The notes beneath the pieces are model-generated. The model did no database searches. It was not told where the DNA came from and saw nothing but the letters and a program-made list of their open reading frames with translations. A stretch of 64,000 bases of DNA from NCBI RefSeq assembly GCF_030362815.1, contig NZ_JAUCGR010000002.1, forward strand, positions 992,001-1,056,000, given 5' to 3'. Within the stretch, counting starts at the first letter, position 1, and each line of letters begins with the position of its first letter. Shown piece by piece: positions 8,710-17,853 of this stretch. The DNA is from Cellulomonas edaphi. Its GTDB lineage: Bacteria; Actinomycetota; Actinomycetes; Actinomycetales; Cellulomonadaceae. The translations under genes were made by a program, and so were the position numbers.

Positions 8710-9156
8710 ATGGCGACCCTGTTCACCCGCATCATCGACGGCGAGATCCCCGGGCGCTTCGTCTGGGCCGACGACGTGGCGGTCGCGTTCACCACGATCG
8801 CGCCGATCACGGACGGCCACACGCTGGTGGTCCCCCGCGCCGAGATCGTGCAGCTGACCGACGCGCCCGACGACGTCCTGGCGCACCTGATGACGGTCGC
8901 CGCGACGATCGGGCGCGCGCAGCAGGCCGCGTGGGACGCTCCGCGCGCCGCGCTGCTGGTGGCGGGGTTCGAGGTGCCTCACCTGCACCTGCACGTGCTG
9001 CCCGCGTGGGACGAGGCCAGCCTGAGCTTCGCGAACGCACGCTCGGACGTGCCGGCCGGCGACCTGGACGCCGCGGCCGAGCGTGTCCGAGCCGCGCTCG
9101 GGGACGCCGGACACGGGGCGCACGTGCCCGCCGGTCTGGGTTCGCCCGCCCTTTAG
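8710..9156 (+). CDS. HIT family nucleotide hydrolase
   Basis: 148 residues. Starts T-L-F-T-R-I-I-D-G-E-I-P-G-R, as in Hint-like proteins, and carries the catalytic histidine triad H-L-H-L-H-V at about residues 93-98; the middle His is the nucleophile in the family. HIT proteins hydrolyse phosphoramidates and nucleotide conjugates such as AMP-lysine. The gene appears leaderless and monocistronic. Confidence 0.92.
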   Translation: MATLFTRIIDGEIPGRFVWADDVAVAFTTIAPITDGHTLVVPRAEIVQLTDAPDDVLAHLMTVAATIGRAQQAAWDAPRAALLVAGFEVPHLHLHVLPAWDEASLSFANARSDVPAGDLDAAAERVRAALGDAGHGAHVPAGLGSPAL

Positions 9157-9224
9157 CGGAATCACCCCGGTCGAGTCGCGCAGCGCACGCCTCGGGGGCG
9201 CACCATGAGCCGAGCGGAGGTGCG

Positions 9225-10934
9225 ATGAGCGCGCGAGGAGACAGATCCCTGGACGGCCTCGCTGCGCTGGCGGGTCTGGCTGCCGGCGCGGTGAGCGTGG
9301 GCGTGGGCAGCCTCGTCGCGCTCCTCACCGGCGCGCCGTCGGACCCGCTCAACGCCCTGGGCTCAGCCTTCGTCGACGCGACCCCGCCGTGGCTCAAGGA
9401 GTTCGCCACGACGACGTTCGGGACCGACGACAAGCTGGTGCTGCGCCTGGGTGAGGTGCTCGTGCTGGCCCTGCTCGCGGCGGCAGCGGGCGTGCTCGCA
9501 CGGCGCTGGTGGGGCTGGGGGGCCACCCTCGTGGTGCTGCTGGCCGCGTTCGGCGGCATCGCCGCGATGACCCGGCCCGACACGGGCGCGCTCGCCGCGT
9601 TGCCCAGCGTCGCGGCGGGGGTGGCCGGGCTGGTGACGCTCCGGCTCCTGATCGACCGGCTGCCGACGGCGCCCGCCGGCTCGGCGGTGGTGCGCGGCTC
9701 GGCGGTCGCGGGCGCGGGAGCCTCGGGGCTGGCGGACGGCGGGTCGCGGGCCGCGGGCGGCTCGACGGTCGCGGGCGGGTCGGCGGTGGCCGGCAGCTCG
9801 GGGGTCGCGGGCGGCTCGACGGTCGCGGGCGGGTCGGGGGACGGCACCCGCCGCAGCCCCGCGCGCGGTCCCGACCGGCGCGTGTTCCTCCAGGCAACGG
9901 CGGCGGCGGCGAGCCTCGGGATCGTGGCGGCCTTCGTCGGGCGCGCAGTCGGCGCCCCCGCTCGCGCCGCCCGGGCCGCGCGTGCCGCTCTGCACCTGCC
10001 CGCCCCCGCTGTACCGGCCCCCGCGGTGCCGGCCGGGGTCGAGGTGGCCACCCCCGGCATGGAGCCGTGGAAGACCCCCGCCGGGGACTTCTACCGGATC
10101 GACACCGCGCTGGTGGTGCCGGAGGTGGACCCGGCGTCCTGGTCGCTGCGCGTGCACGGTCTCGTGGACCGCGAGGTCACGCTCACGTGGGACGAGCTGC
10201 TCGCCTCCGAGCTGGTGGAGGCGTGGGTCACGCTGTGCTGCGTGTCGAACCCGGTGGGCGGCGACCTCATCGGCAACCAGCGGTGGCTGGGCCTGCCCGT
10301 GCGTGAGCTACTGGCGCGCGCCGGGCCGCACGCCGACGCCGACATGGTGCTGTCGAGGAGCGTGGACGGCTTCACGGCGTCCACCCCGCTCGAGGCGCTC
10401 ACCGATGACCGCGACGCGCTGCTGGCCATCGGGATGGACGGACAGCCCCTGCCGGTCGAGCACGGCTTCCCCGTGCGCATGGTGGTGCCCGGGCTCTACG
10501 GGTACGTGTCCGCCACGAAGTGGGTGGTGGACCTCGAGGTCACCCGGTTCGCCGACGCCACCGCCTACTGGACGGACCGCGGCTGGTCGCCCCGCGGACC
10601 GATCAAGACGCAGTCGCGCATCAGCGTGCCGCGCGCGAGCGACCCGCTGCATGCGGGTGAGGTCGTGGTGGCGGGCACCGCGTGGGCGCAGCACCGGGGC
10701 GTGACGCGCGTGCAGGTCCGGGTCGACTCGGGCCCCTGGCAGGACGCCACGCTGGCCGCCGACGGCGGCATCGACACGTGGCGGCAGTGGAGCTGGCGCT
10801 GGTCCGCCGAGGCGGGCGACCACACGCTGCGGGTGCGCGCGTTCGACCCCGACGGACCGCAGTCGGGCGCCGACGTGGACGTGGTGCCCGACGGCGCCGA
10901 GGGGTACGACGAGATCGAGGTGTCGGTCGACTGA
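9225..10934 (+). CDS. Membrane sulfite-oxidase-like molybdopterin protein with internal Tat motif
   Basis: 569 residues; ATG 9225 follows GGAGG at 9216-9220. There are four membrane helices in residues about 8-155, then a Gly/Ser/Ala-rich linker (about 160-208) with repeated G-G-S-T-V-A, then R218-R219-V-F-L-Q before a fifth helix. The catalytic part follows: an oxidoreductase molybdopterin domain with the presumed Mo-binding Cys in T-L-C-C-V (338/339) and a C-terminal Mo-cofactor dimerisation (Ig-like) domain. Five helices with a twin-Arg motif before the last match the Sec/Tat dual-routed Streptomyces Sco3746 type. The substrate is unknown. Confidence 0.88.
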   Translation: MSARGDRSLDGLAALAGLAAGAVSVGVGSLVALLTGAPSDPLNALGSAFVDATPPWLKEFATTTFGTDDKLVLRLGEVLVLALLAAAAGVLARRWWGWGATLVVLLAAFGGIAAMTRPDTGALAALPSVAAGVAGLVTLRLLIDRLPTAPAGSAVVRGSAVAGAGASGLADGGSRAAGGSTVAGGSAVAGSSGVAGGSTVAGGSGDGTRRSPARGPDRRVFLQATAAAASLGIVAAFVGRAVGAPARAARAARAALHLPAPAVPAPAVPAGVEVATPGMEPWKTPAGDFYRIDTALVVPEVDPASWSLRVHGLVDREVTLTWDELLASELVEAWVTLCCVSNPVGGDLIGNQRWLGLPVRELLARAGPHADADMVLSRSVDGFTASTPLEALTDDRDALLAIGMDGQPLPVEHGFPVRMVVPGLYGYVSATKWVVDLEVTRFADATAYWTDRGWSPRGPIKTQSRISVPRASDPLHAGEVVVAGTAWAQHRGVTRVQVRVDSGPWQDATLAADGGIDTWRQWSWRWSAEAGDHTLRVRAFDPDGPQSGADVDVVPDGAEGYDEIEVSVD

Positions 10935-10966
10935 CGGCGGTGCATCGCGCGAGCTCCGCCCTGAGG

Positions 10967-13900
10967 TCAGTACACGTCGCGCACGTAGCGTCGCGCGGCT
11001 GCGAGCTGCTTGACGTAGGCCGCCGCCGCCTCGGCGCTGAGCCCGCCGTGCCGCACGGCGACCTCGCGCAGCGCGGCGTCGACGTCCTTGGCCATGCGTG
11101 ACGCGTCGCCGCACACGAAGAAGGACGCACCCTCCTGCAGCCAGTCCCACAGCCGGGCACCGTGCTCGCGCATCCGGTCCTGCACGTACACCTTGCCGCG
11201 CTGGTCGCGCGAGAAGGCCGTGGTGAGCCGGTCGAGGGTGCCGTCGGACACCATCCGCGAGAGCTCGTCCCGGTAGTAGAAGTCGGTGGCCTGGTGCTGC
11301 TCGCCGAAGAAGAGCCAGTTGCGCCCGGTGTGCCCCGCCGCCGCGCGGTCGGCGAGGAAGCCGACGAACGGCGCGACTCCCGTGCCCGGTCCGACCATGA
11401 TCGCCGGGACGTCCGACGCCGGCGGGCGGAAGTGGGAGGTCGGCTGGACGTGCACCGGCACGCGGGTGCCGAGCGGCGCGTCGGCGAGGAACGTCGAGCA
11501 CACGCCGCCGCGCGCCGCACCCGCCGGCGACTCGTACCGGACCACCGACATCGTCAGCGACACGGCCGACGGAGCGACGCGGGGGCTCGACGAGATGGAG
11601 TACTGCCGCGGCGTGAGCCGACGCAGCACCGCGACGAGGTCGGGCGCGGGCAGCTCGGGCGCGAGCTCGGCCACCACGTCGACGGCCTGCCGCCGCCACG
11701 TCCAGCGCGCCAGTTCGGTGCCGTTGTCGGGCCGCAGCAGGTGCCGCAGCTGCGCGCTTCCCGAGCGCTCCGCGACGAGCCCGAGGAGGTCGGCCGAGAC
11801 CCGCGTGATGTCGAGGTCCGTGGCCAAGGCCGAGCGCAGCGGCCGCGGCGCACCGTCGACCATGACCTCCTGGTCCGGGTCCCAGCCCGTGACCGCGAAC
11901 CACTCGTCGACCAACGCGGCGGCGTTCGTGGGGCGCACGGCGAGGGCATCGCCCGCCCGGTACGTGACCTCGCGGTCGCTGTCCTGCACGTCCAGGACGA
12001 TCTCGCGCACCTCCTTGCCCGAGCCCAGCAGGGACAGGAGGCGGTTGGCCGCGATGCGCGCCTCGCCCGGTTGCTGCCGCGTGGCGACGCGGGGACCGCT
12101 CGTGGTGGGCGTGGGTGCTGCGGGCCGTGGTGTGGTCGTAGTCGGCACGGTCGCGGGTGCGGTGGCGGGAAGGGTGACTGGGGCGGGCGGGTCGTCGGCG
12201 CCGCCCAGGACGTCGGCGAGCGCGTCGATCCAGGCGCGTGCCCGGTCGTCCTCGCCGGGCTCGCACTCCACCCGCGGCACGAGCCTCGCGGCACCGAGCT
12301 CCTCGAGCCGGTGGTCCAGGCGGCGACCGTGGCCGCAGAACCTGTCGTAGCTGGAGTCCCCCAGGGCGAGCACCGCGAAACGGGACCCGTCGAGCCGGCG
12401 CGCGTCGGGCGCGGCGACGGCGTCCCAGAACGCCGCGCCGCTGTCGGGCGCGTCCCCGTCGCCGAACGTGCTGGTCACCAGCACCAGGTCGGCTCCCGTC
12501 GGCAGCGCGGACGGCAGGCACTCGTCCATCGCGACGACGCGCGGGGCGAGGCCGATCCCCACCAGCCGCTCGGTCACCACGGCGGCCAGGTCCTCGGCGG
12601 TGCCGGTCTGGGACGCCCAGAGCACTACCACCTGACGGGCCGCTGCAGCCGCCGAGCCCGGAGCGACGGCCGACCCGGCAGCCTCGGCCGCCCGGGAGCG
12701 CGGCTCGGGCGTACGGGAGAACAGCCCGGCGAGCAGGCCGTCGACCCACAGCGCCTGGTCCGCGTCCAGCGGTGCACCGGGCGGGAGCACGGGCGTGCCG
12801 GGCTGGCCGCCGCCCAGCCCGGCGAGGAAGCCGGCCAGGTAGCGGCGCTCGCTCTCGCCGAGCGCGGGCGGCTCGTGCGAGTCGAGGCCCAGGGCGGCAC
12901 CCAGCGCACGGATGGCGAGCGCCCCGGGGGTCAGCCCGCCGCGCGTGGCCTCCGCGTCGGGCGCCCTAGCGTCGGGCGCCTCGGCGGCGGCCCCCTCGTC
13001 GGGCGCCTCGGCGGCGGCCCGCTCGTCGGGCGACGCCGCGGGCGCCGTGGCCGCGACGGGCGTCAGGGCCACCGCGCACACCTTGAGCTCGGGCTGGAAC
13101 GAGATCGGGTCGACGGCGTCGTTCGTGACCGCATTCACCGCGAGATACTCGCCGAACAGGTCGTTCCAGTGGAACGGCGCGAAGACGGAGCCGGGCAGCA
13201 CGCGGTCCGTCACCGTGGCCGGCAGCAGGGCACGTCCGCGCCGGGAGGCGACCTCGACGAGCGTCCCGTCGACGACCCCGAGCCGCGCGGCGTCGGACGG
13301 GTGGAGCTCCACGAACGGCGCCGGCGCGAGCTTGTTGAGCCTGGCGACCTTGCCCGTCTTGGTCATGGTGTGCCACTGGTGCTGGACGCGACCTGTGTTG
13401 AGGACGAAGGGGTAGTCGTCGTCGGGGAGCTCGGCCGCGGGAAGGTGGGGGCGGGCATGGAAACGCGCCCGGCCGGACGGGGTCGGGAACCGCAGCCGGG
13501 GCCGCACCCCGTCGGGCCGCTCGAGGACCGGCTGGCTCACGCCGTCGTTGAGGTAGCGGATGGGGTTGCGCCGCGGTGCGCCGGGAGGGGCCGGCCACTG
13601 CACGGAGCCACCGCGCAGGCGCTCGTAGGTGACCCCGCGCAGGTCGTAGCCGGTGCGCGGGTTGGCGAAGGCGCGCAGCTCGTCGAACACCTCCTGCGAG
13701 GACGCGAAGTCGAACCCCTCGTAGCCCATGGCGGCGCCGACGCGGGCGATGAGCTCCCAGTCCGGCACGGCCTCGCCCGGCGGCCGCAGCGCCGCGCGCG
13801 CGAGCGTGAGGTTGCGCTCGGAGTTGATCATGACGCCGTCGGCCTCCGACCACAGCGCCCCCGGGAGCACGACGTCGGCGTACGCGGTGGTCTCGGTGTC

Positions 13901-15253
13901 CGCGAAGGCGTCCTGCGCGACGACGAGCTCGGCGCGCTCGAGGCCCTCGATGACGCTCCGGCGGTTGCCGACCGAGGCGACCGGGTTGGTGCACACGATC
14001 CAGCAGGCCTTGATCTCGCCCGCCGCCATGCGCTCGAACATGTCCACCGTGCCGCGGCCCGTGAAGTCGGCTCGCAGCGTCCCCGGTGGCAGGTTCCAGA
14101 CGTCCTCGACGAACGCGCGGTCCTCGTCGTCCAGGACCGAGCGCTGACCCGGTAGGCCCGGTCCCATGTAGCCCATCTCGCGGCCGCCCATCGCGTTGGG
14201 CTGGCCCGTGAGCGAGAACGGACCCGAGCCAGTGCGGCAGATCGCGCCCGTCGCGAGGTGCAGGTTCACCAGGGCGTTGGTGTTCCATGTGCCGTGCGTC
14301 GACTGGTTCAGGCCCATGGTCCAGCACGAGACCCAGTCGTCCGCGCCGGCGAGCAGCGCCGCCGCCGCGCGCAGGTCGGGCTCGGGCACCCCGGTGATGC
14401 GCGCGACCTCGTCGGGCGGATAGTCCTCGAGCAGCGCCTCGAGCGCCTCCCAGCCCTCGGTGTGCTCGGCGACGAACTGCTCGTCCAGCCCACCGGCCTC
14501 GACGACCAGGCGCAGCAGCCCGTTCAGCAGCGCGATGTCGGTGCCGGGCGCGACCTGCAGGAACAGGTCGGCCTTGTCGGCCGTCGCCGTGCGCCGCGGG
14601 TCGACGACGATGAGCCTGGCGCCCGCCTTGACGCGGTCCAGCAGCCGCAGGAACAGGACCGGGTGGCAGTCCGCCATGTTCGCGCCGATCACGAGGAACA
14701 CGTCGGCGTGGTCGAGGTCGTCGTACGCCCCGGGCGGGCCGTCGGCGCCGAGCGAGAGCTTGTAGCCCGTGCCCGCGCTCGCCATGCACAGGCGCGAGTT
14801 GGACTCGATCCACTGCGTGCGCAGGTACCCCTTGGCGAGCTTGTTGGCCAGGTACTGCGCCTCCAGGCTCATCTGCCCCGAGACGTAGAAGGCGACCGCG
14901 TCCGGGCCGTGCGTCTCGATGGTCTCCCGCAGCCGGCGCGCCACCAGCGCCACGGCCTCGTCGAGGTCGGCCCGGGCGAGCTCGGCGCCACGCTCCGCGC
15001 GCACGAGCGCGTGCGTGGCCCGACCCGTCGCCGCGAGCACGTCCGCGCTGGTGGCGCCCTTGGTGCACAGCCGCCCGGCGTTCGCCGGGTGCGACGTGTC
15101 GCCGCGCGCCGAGCGCACCACGCGGCGGCCCTCGTCGTCGGAGGCGACGCCGAGGACGATCCCGCAGCCGACCCCGCAGTAGGAGCACACGGTCGCGACC
15201 TGCTCGAGCGACGGCGTGCTCCCACCGAGGGCGGGACTGGTGGTGGTCGTCAT
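10967..15253 (-). CDS. Assimilatory nitrate reductase fused to CysJ-type flavoprotein reductase
   Basis: 1428 residues in one frame. Residues 1-730 are a bis-MGD nitrate reductase: [4Fe-4S] ligands in C-S-Y-C-G-V-G-C (from residue 23) and L-C-T-K-G, G-T-W-N-T-N, and a molydop-binding domain. A low-complexity Ala/Glu/Asp/Pro linker follows. From about residue 875 there is a flavodoxin (S-Q-T-G-T-A-E), an FAD-binding domain with R-Q-Y-S-I-S-S near 1215, an NADP domain with G-P-G-T-G-V-A-P-F near 1288, and a CysJ-like terminal R-Y-V-R-D-V-Y. It probably reduces nitrate to nitrite directly with NADPH in the cytoplasm. It lies 17 nt behind narK, so they form one operon. Confidence 0.93.
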   Translation of the reverse strand: MTTTTSPALGGSTPSLEQVATVCSYCGVGCGIVLGVASDDEGRRVVRSARGDTSHPANAGRLCTKGATSADVLAATGRATHALVRAERGAELARADLDEAVALVARRLRETIETHGPDAVAFYVSGQMSLEAQYLANKLAKGYLRTQWIESNSRLCMASAGTGYKLSLGADGPPGAYDDLDHADVFLVIGANMADCHPVLFLRLLDRVKAGARLIVVDPRRTATADKADLFLQVAPGTDIALLNGLLRLVVEAGGLDEQFVAEHTEGWEALEALLEDYPPDEVARITGVPEPDLRAAAALLAGADDWVSCWTMGLNQSTHGTWNTNALVNLHLATGAICRTGSGPFSLTGQPNAMGGREMGYMGPGLPGQRSVLDDEDRAFVEDVWNLPPGTLRADFTGRGTVDMFERMAAGEIKACWIVCTNPVASVGNRRSVIEGLERAELVVAQDAFADTETTAYADVVLPGALWSEADGVMINSERNLTLARAALRPPGEAVPDWELIARVGAAMGYEGFDFASSQEVFDELRAFANPRTGYDLRGVTYERLRGGSVQWPAPPGAPRRNPIRYLNDGVSQPVLERPDGVRPRLRFPTPSGRARFHARPHLPAAELPDDDYPFVLNTGRVQHQWHTMTKTGKVARLNKLAPAPFVELHPSDAARLGVVDGTLVEVASRRGRALLPATVTDRVLPGSVFAPFHWNDLFGEYLAVNAVTNDAVDPISFQPELKVCAVALTPVAATAPAASPDERAAAEAPDEGAAAEAPDARAPDAEATRGGLTPGALAIRALGAALGLDSHEPPALGESERRYLAGFLAGLGGGQPGTPVLPPGAPLDADQALWVDGLLAGLFSRTPEPRSRAAEAAGSAVAPGSAAAAARQVVVLWASQTGTAEDLAAVVTERLVGIGLAPRVVAMDECLPSALPTGADLVLVTSTFGDGDAPDSGAAFWDAVAAPDARRLDGSRFAVLALGDSSYDRFCGHGRRLDHRLEELGAARLVPRVECEPGEDDRARAWIDALADVLGGADDPPAPVTLPATAPATVPTTTTPRPAAPTPTTSGPRVATRQQPGEARIAANRLLSLLGSGKEVREIVLDVQDSDREVTYRAGDALAVRPTNAAALVDEWFAVTGWDPDQEVMVDGAPRPLRSALATDLDITRVSADLLGLVAERSGSAQLRHLLRPDNGTELARWTWRRQAVDVVAELAPELPAPDLVAVLRRLTPRQYSISSSPRVAPSAVSLTMSVVRYESPAGAARGGVCSTFLADAPLGTRVPVHVQPTSHFRPPASDVPAIMVGPGTGVAPFVGFLADRAAAGHTGRNWLFFGEQHQATDFYYRDELSRMVSDGTLDRLTTAFSRDQRGKVYVQDRMREHGARLWDWLQEGASFFVCGDASRMAKDVDAALREVAVRHGGLSAEAAAAYVKQLAAARRYVRDVY

Positions 15254-15270
15254 CGTGCGGGTGCGCCTCG

Positions 15271-16650
15271 TCAGATGACCGTGGAGCCGAACGACGACCC
15301 GCGGCGCTGGTAGACCGCCCAGACGACGCCCGCCATGATCGCGTACGCGCCGACGATGACCCACAGCGCGGCCTGGATGTTGCCCGTGTGGTTCGTCGAG
15401 TACGCGAAGCCGCGCGGGATCAGGAAGCCACCGAACGCGCCGACCGCGCCCGCGATGCCGAGGCATCCGGCGGCGGCCTTGGCCCGACGTGCACGGTCGG
15501 CCGCGTCGCCTGCGCCGTGCCGGAACACGGCCGGGATCATGCGGTAGACGGACCCGTTGGCGGCCCCCGTCGCCGTGAAGAGCACGAGGAACGAGGCCAG
15601 AAAGGGCCCGAACGCGTGCTCGCGCAGGGCGACGATCGCGCTGATGGTGCCGGCCGCCATGACGGCGAACGCGCCGATGGTGACCCGCGCGCCGCCCAGG
15701 CGGTCGGCGAGCCAGCCGCCCACCGGGCGGGCGACCGAGCCCACCAGTGCACCCGCGAACGCGATCGAGACGGTGACCTCGGGGAACTGCGCCTTGAGCA
15801 GCGTCGGGAACGCGCCCGAGAAGCCGATGAAGGAGCCGAAGGTGCCGATGTAGACGAACGAGATGATCCAGGTGTGCCGCGAGCGCGCGGCCACGCCGTA
15901 GGAGCGCGGGTCGGACTTCGCGTGCGAGAGGTTGTCCATGAACCGCCAGGCCAGCAGGGCGGCGACGACGACGAGCGGCACGAACATCCAGCCCGCGCGC
16001 TCCAGCTGCACCCCGGCGGAGCCGACGATGATCATCGGCACCGCGAACTGGACGGCGGCCGTGCCGATGTTGCCCCCGGCGGCGTTCAGGCCGAGCGCAC
16101 GGCCCTTCTCCCGCTCGGGGTAGAAGAACGAGATGTTGGCCATCGACGACGCGAAGTTGCCGCCGCCCACGCCCGCGAGCGCTGCGACGGCCAGCAGGAC
16201 GCCGAACGACGTGGAGCTGTCCTGGACGACGAGCGCCAGCGCGACCGTCGGGATGAGCAGGAGCAGCGCCGAGACGATGGTCCAGTTGCGGCCGCCGAAG
16301 ACCGGCACCGCGAACGTGTACGGGATGCGCAGCGTCGCACCCACCAGGCTGGGCACCGCGATGAGCCAGAACATCTGGTCCACGGTGAGCTCGAAGCCGG
16401 CCGCGGGCAGCTGCGGCACGACGATGCTCCACAGCGCCCAGACGGCGAACCCGAGGAACTCGGCGAGCACGGACAGCCCGAGGTTGCGTCGGGCCACCCC
16501 GCGGCCGACGCTCGCCCACTGCCCGGCGTCCTCGGGGTTCCAGCCGTCGATCCATCGCCCGGGCCGCCGCGTGAGCGCGGCCCCGGTCCCGAGCGCCGGG
16601 GCGGGTGCCTCGACCTCGACGTTCTGCGTGTCCACGAGCGGTGTCGCCAT
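15271..16650 (-). CDS. narK: Nitrate/nitrite transporter NarK (MFS)
   Basis: 459 residues with about 12 hydrophobic segments. Both nitrate-signature regions are visible: G-V-G-G-G-N-F-A-S-S-M-A in the fifth helix area and G-A-V-G-A-F-G-G-F-L-I-P in the second half, and conserved Arg residues occur in R-I-P-Y and R-M-I-P. ATG is preceded by GGAGG. It imports nitrate (or exchanges nitrite) for the fused reductase immediately downstream. A long N-terminal tail (about 50 residues) precedes the first helix. A TAGCGT -10 candidate lies at 16690-16695, giving a leader of about 30 nt. Confidence 0.93.
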   Translation of the reverse strand: MATPLVDTQNVEVEAPAPALGTGAALTRRPGRWIDGWNPEDAGQWASVGRGVARRNLGLSVLAEFLGFAVWALWSIVVPQLPAAGFELTVDQMFWLIAVPSLVGATLRIPYTFAVPVFGGRNWTIVSALLLLIPTVALALVVQDSSTSFGVLLAVAALAGVGGGNFASSMANISFFYPEREKGRALGLNAAGGNIGTAAVQFAVPMIIVGSAGVQLERAGWMFVPLVVVAALLAWRFMDNLSHAKSDPRSYGVAARSRHTWIISFVYIGTFGSFIGFSGAFPTLLKAQFPEVTVSIAFAGALVGSVARPVGGWLADRLGGARVTIGAFAVMAAGTISAIVALREHAFGPFLASFLVLFTATGAANGSVYRMIPAVFRHGAGDAADRARRAKAAAGCLGIAGAVGAFGGFLIPRGFAYSTNHTGNIQAALWVIVGAYAIMAGVVWAVYQRRGSSFGSTVI

Positions 16651-16788
16651 GAGTGCCTCCGGAGCGGATGGTGGAGCTCGGACGCGACGACGCTAGAGAG
16701 GCGATGTTTCCGCCCCCTGCGCGGGGCTGTTGCGCGTTGCGAACCTTTCGCGCACCGCTCCGCCGCGGTGGTTGTGAGGTTTCGGGCC

Positions 16789-17853
16789 TCAGGTCGCGAC
16801 GGGTCCGCTCGTCGGGACGGCCCGCACGCGCACCGACGACGGGTCGACCGCGAGCCGCACCGGCGCGCCCACCTGCAGCGACAGCCCGGCCGCCACGGCG
16901 GGCAGCACGTCCACGAGGACGTCGCCCGTGGTGCGCACGCGGATGCCCGTGGCGCCCGGCTCGGTGTCCACAACGTGCGCGTCCCAGCCGGCCTCCTGCG
17001 GCGGCACGAAGCGGACCGAGCTGGGTGGGAACGTGGCCTGCGCCCGCGCACCGCTCGCGGGCGCAGGGTCGCCGCACGGCAGGACCACGCCGTCGGTGGT
17101 CCGCACGGCACCGTCCCGCATGGTGCCGACCACCAGGTTCACGCCCGCGAGCGCGGCCGTGAACGGATGGACCGGGTCGGTCAGGACCGCGAGCGCGTCG
17201 CCCTGCTCGACGACGCGTCCCTCGTGCAGCACCACCACGTGGTCCGCCAGCGTCAGGGCGTCGAGCACGTCGTGGGTGACGAGCACGGCTGCCGTGCCGG
17301 TGCGTCGCACCTGCGCGCGGACCAGGTCGCGCAGCTCCGCCGCCGTCCGGACGTCGAGCTGGGCGAACGGCTCGTCGAGCAGCAGCACGGCGGGCTCGGG
17401 GGCCAGCGCGCGGGCGAGGGCCACACGCTGACGCTGGCCTCCCGACAGCGCGTCCGGACGCCTGTCGCCGAGACCGGCGAGGCCGACGTCGGCGAGCCAC
17501 CGGTCCGCGACCGCACGCGACTCGCGAGCGCCCGCTCCGCGGCTGCGCGGGCCGAACGCCACGTTCTCGCGTGCCACCAGGTGCGGGAACACCAGCGGGT
17601 CCTGGCCGAGCAGGCCGACGTCGCGGCGTTCGGGCGGGACGTGCACGCCCCGCGCGGTGTCGGTCAGCGTCCGGTCGCCGATGTCGATCCTCGCCTCGTC
17701 GGGCACGACGAGGCCCGCGACGGCCGCCAGGAGCGTGGACTTGCCGGCACCGTTGGGGCCGACCACGGCGACGATGCGGCCGGGGCGGGCCTCGACCTGC
17801 GCGTCGAGCACGAACCCCGTACGCCGGACGACGACCCGCGCGTGGAGGCTCAC
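16789..17853 (-). CDS. modC: Molybdate ABC transporter ATP-binding protein ModC
   Basis: 354 residues from GTG 17853 (GTGA overlap with modB). Walker A G-P-N-G-A-G-K-S-T, signature L-S-G-G-Q-R-Q-R, Walker B V-L-L-L-D-E-P-F-A-Q-L-D and H-loop V-T-H-D are intact. The C-terminal ~100 residues resemble the TOBE/Mop oxyanion-sensing domain of ModC (ending V-D-P-S-S-V-R-V-R-A-V). It energises molybdate import for the Mo enzymes encoded nearby. Confidence 0.9.
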   Translation of the reverse strand: MSLHARVVVRRTGFVLDAQVEARPGRIVAVVGPNGAGKSTLLAAVAGLVVPDEARIDIGDRTLTDTARGVHVPPERRDVGLLGQDPLVFPHLVARENVAFGPRSRGAGARESRAVADRWLADVGLAGLGDRRPDALSGGQRQRVALARALAPEPAVLLLDEPFAQLDVRTAAELRDLVRAQVRRTGTAAVLVTHDVLDALTLADHVVVLHEGRVVEQGDALAVLTDPVHPFTAALAGVNLVVGTMRDGAVRTTDGVVLPCGDPAPASGARAQATFPPSSVRFVPPQEAGWDAHVVDTEPGATGIRVRTTGDVLVDVLPAVAAGLSLQVGAPVRLAVDPSSVRVRAVPTSGPVAT

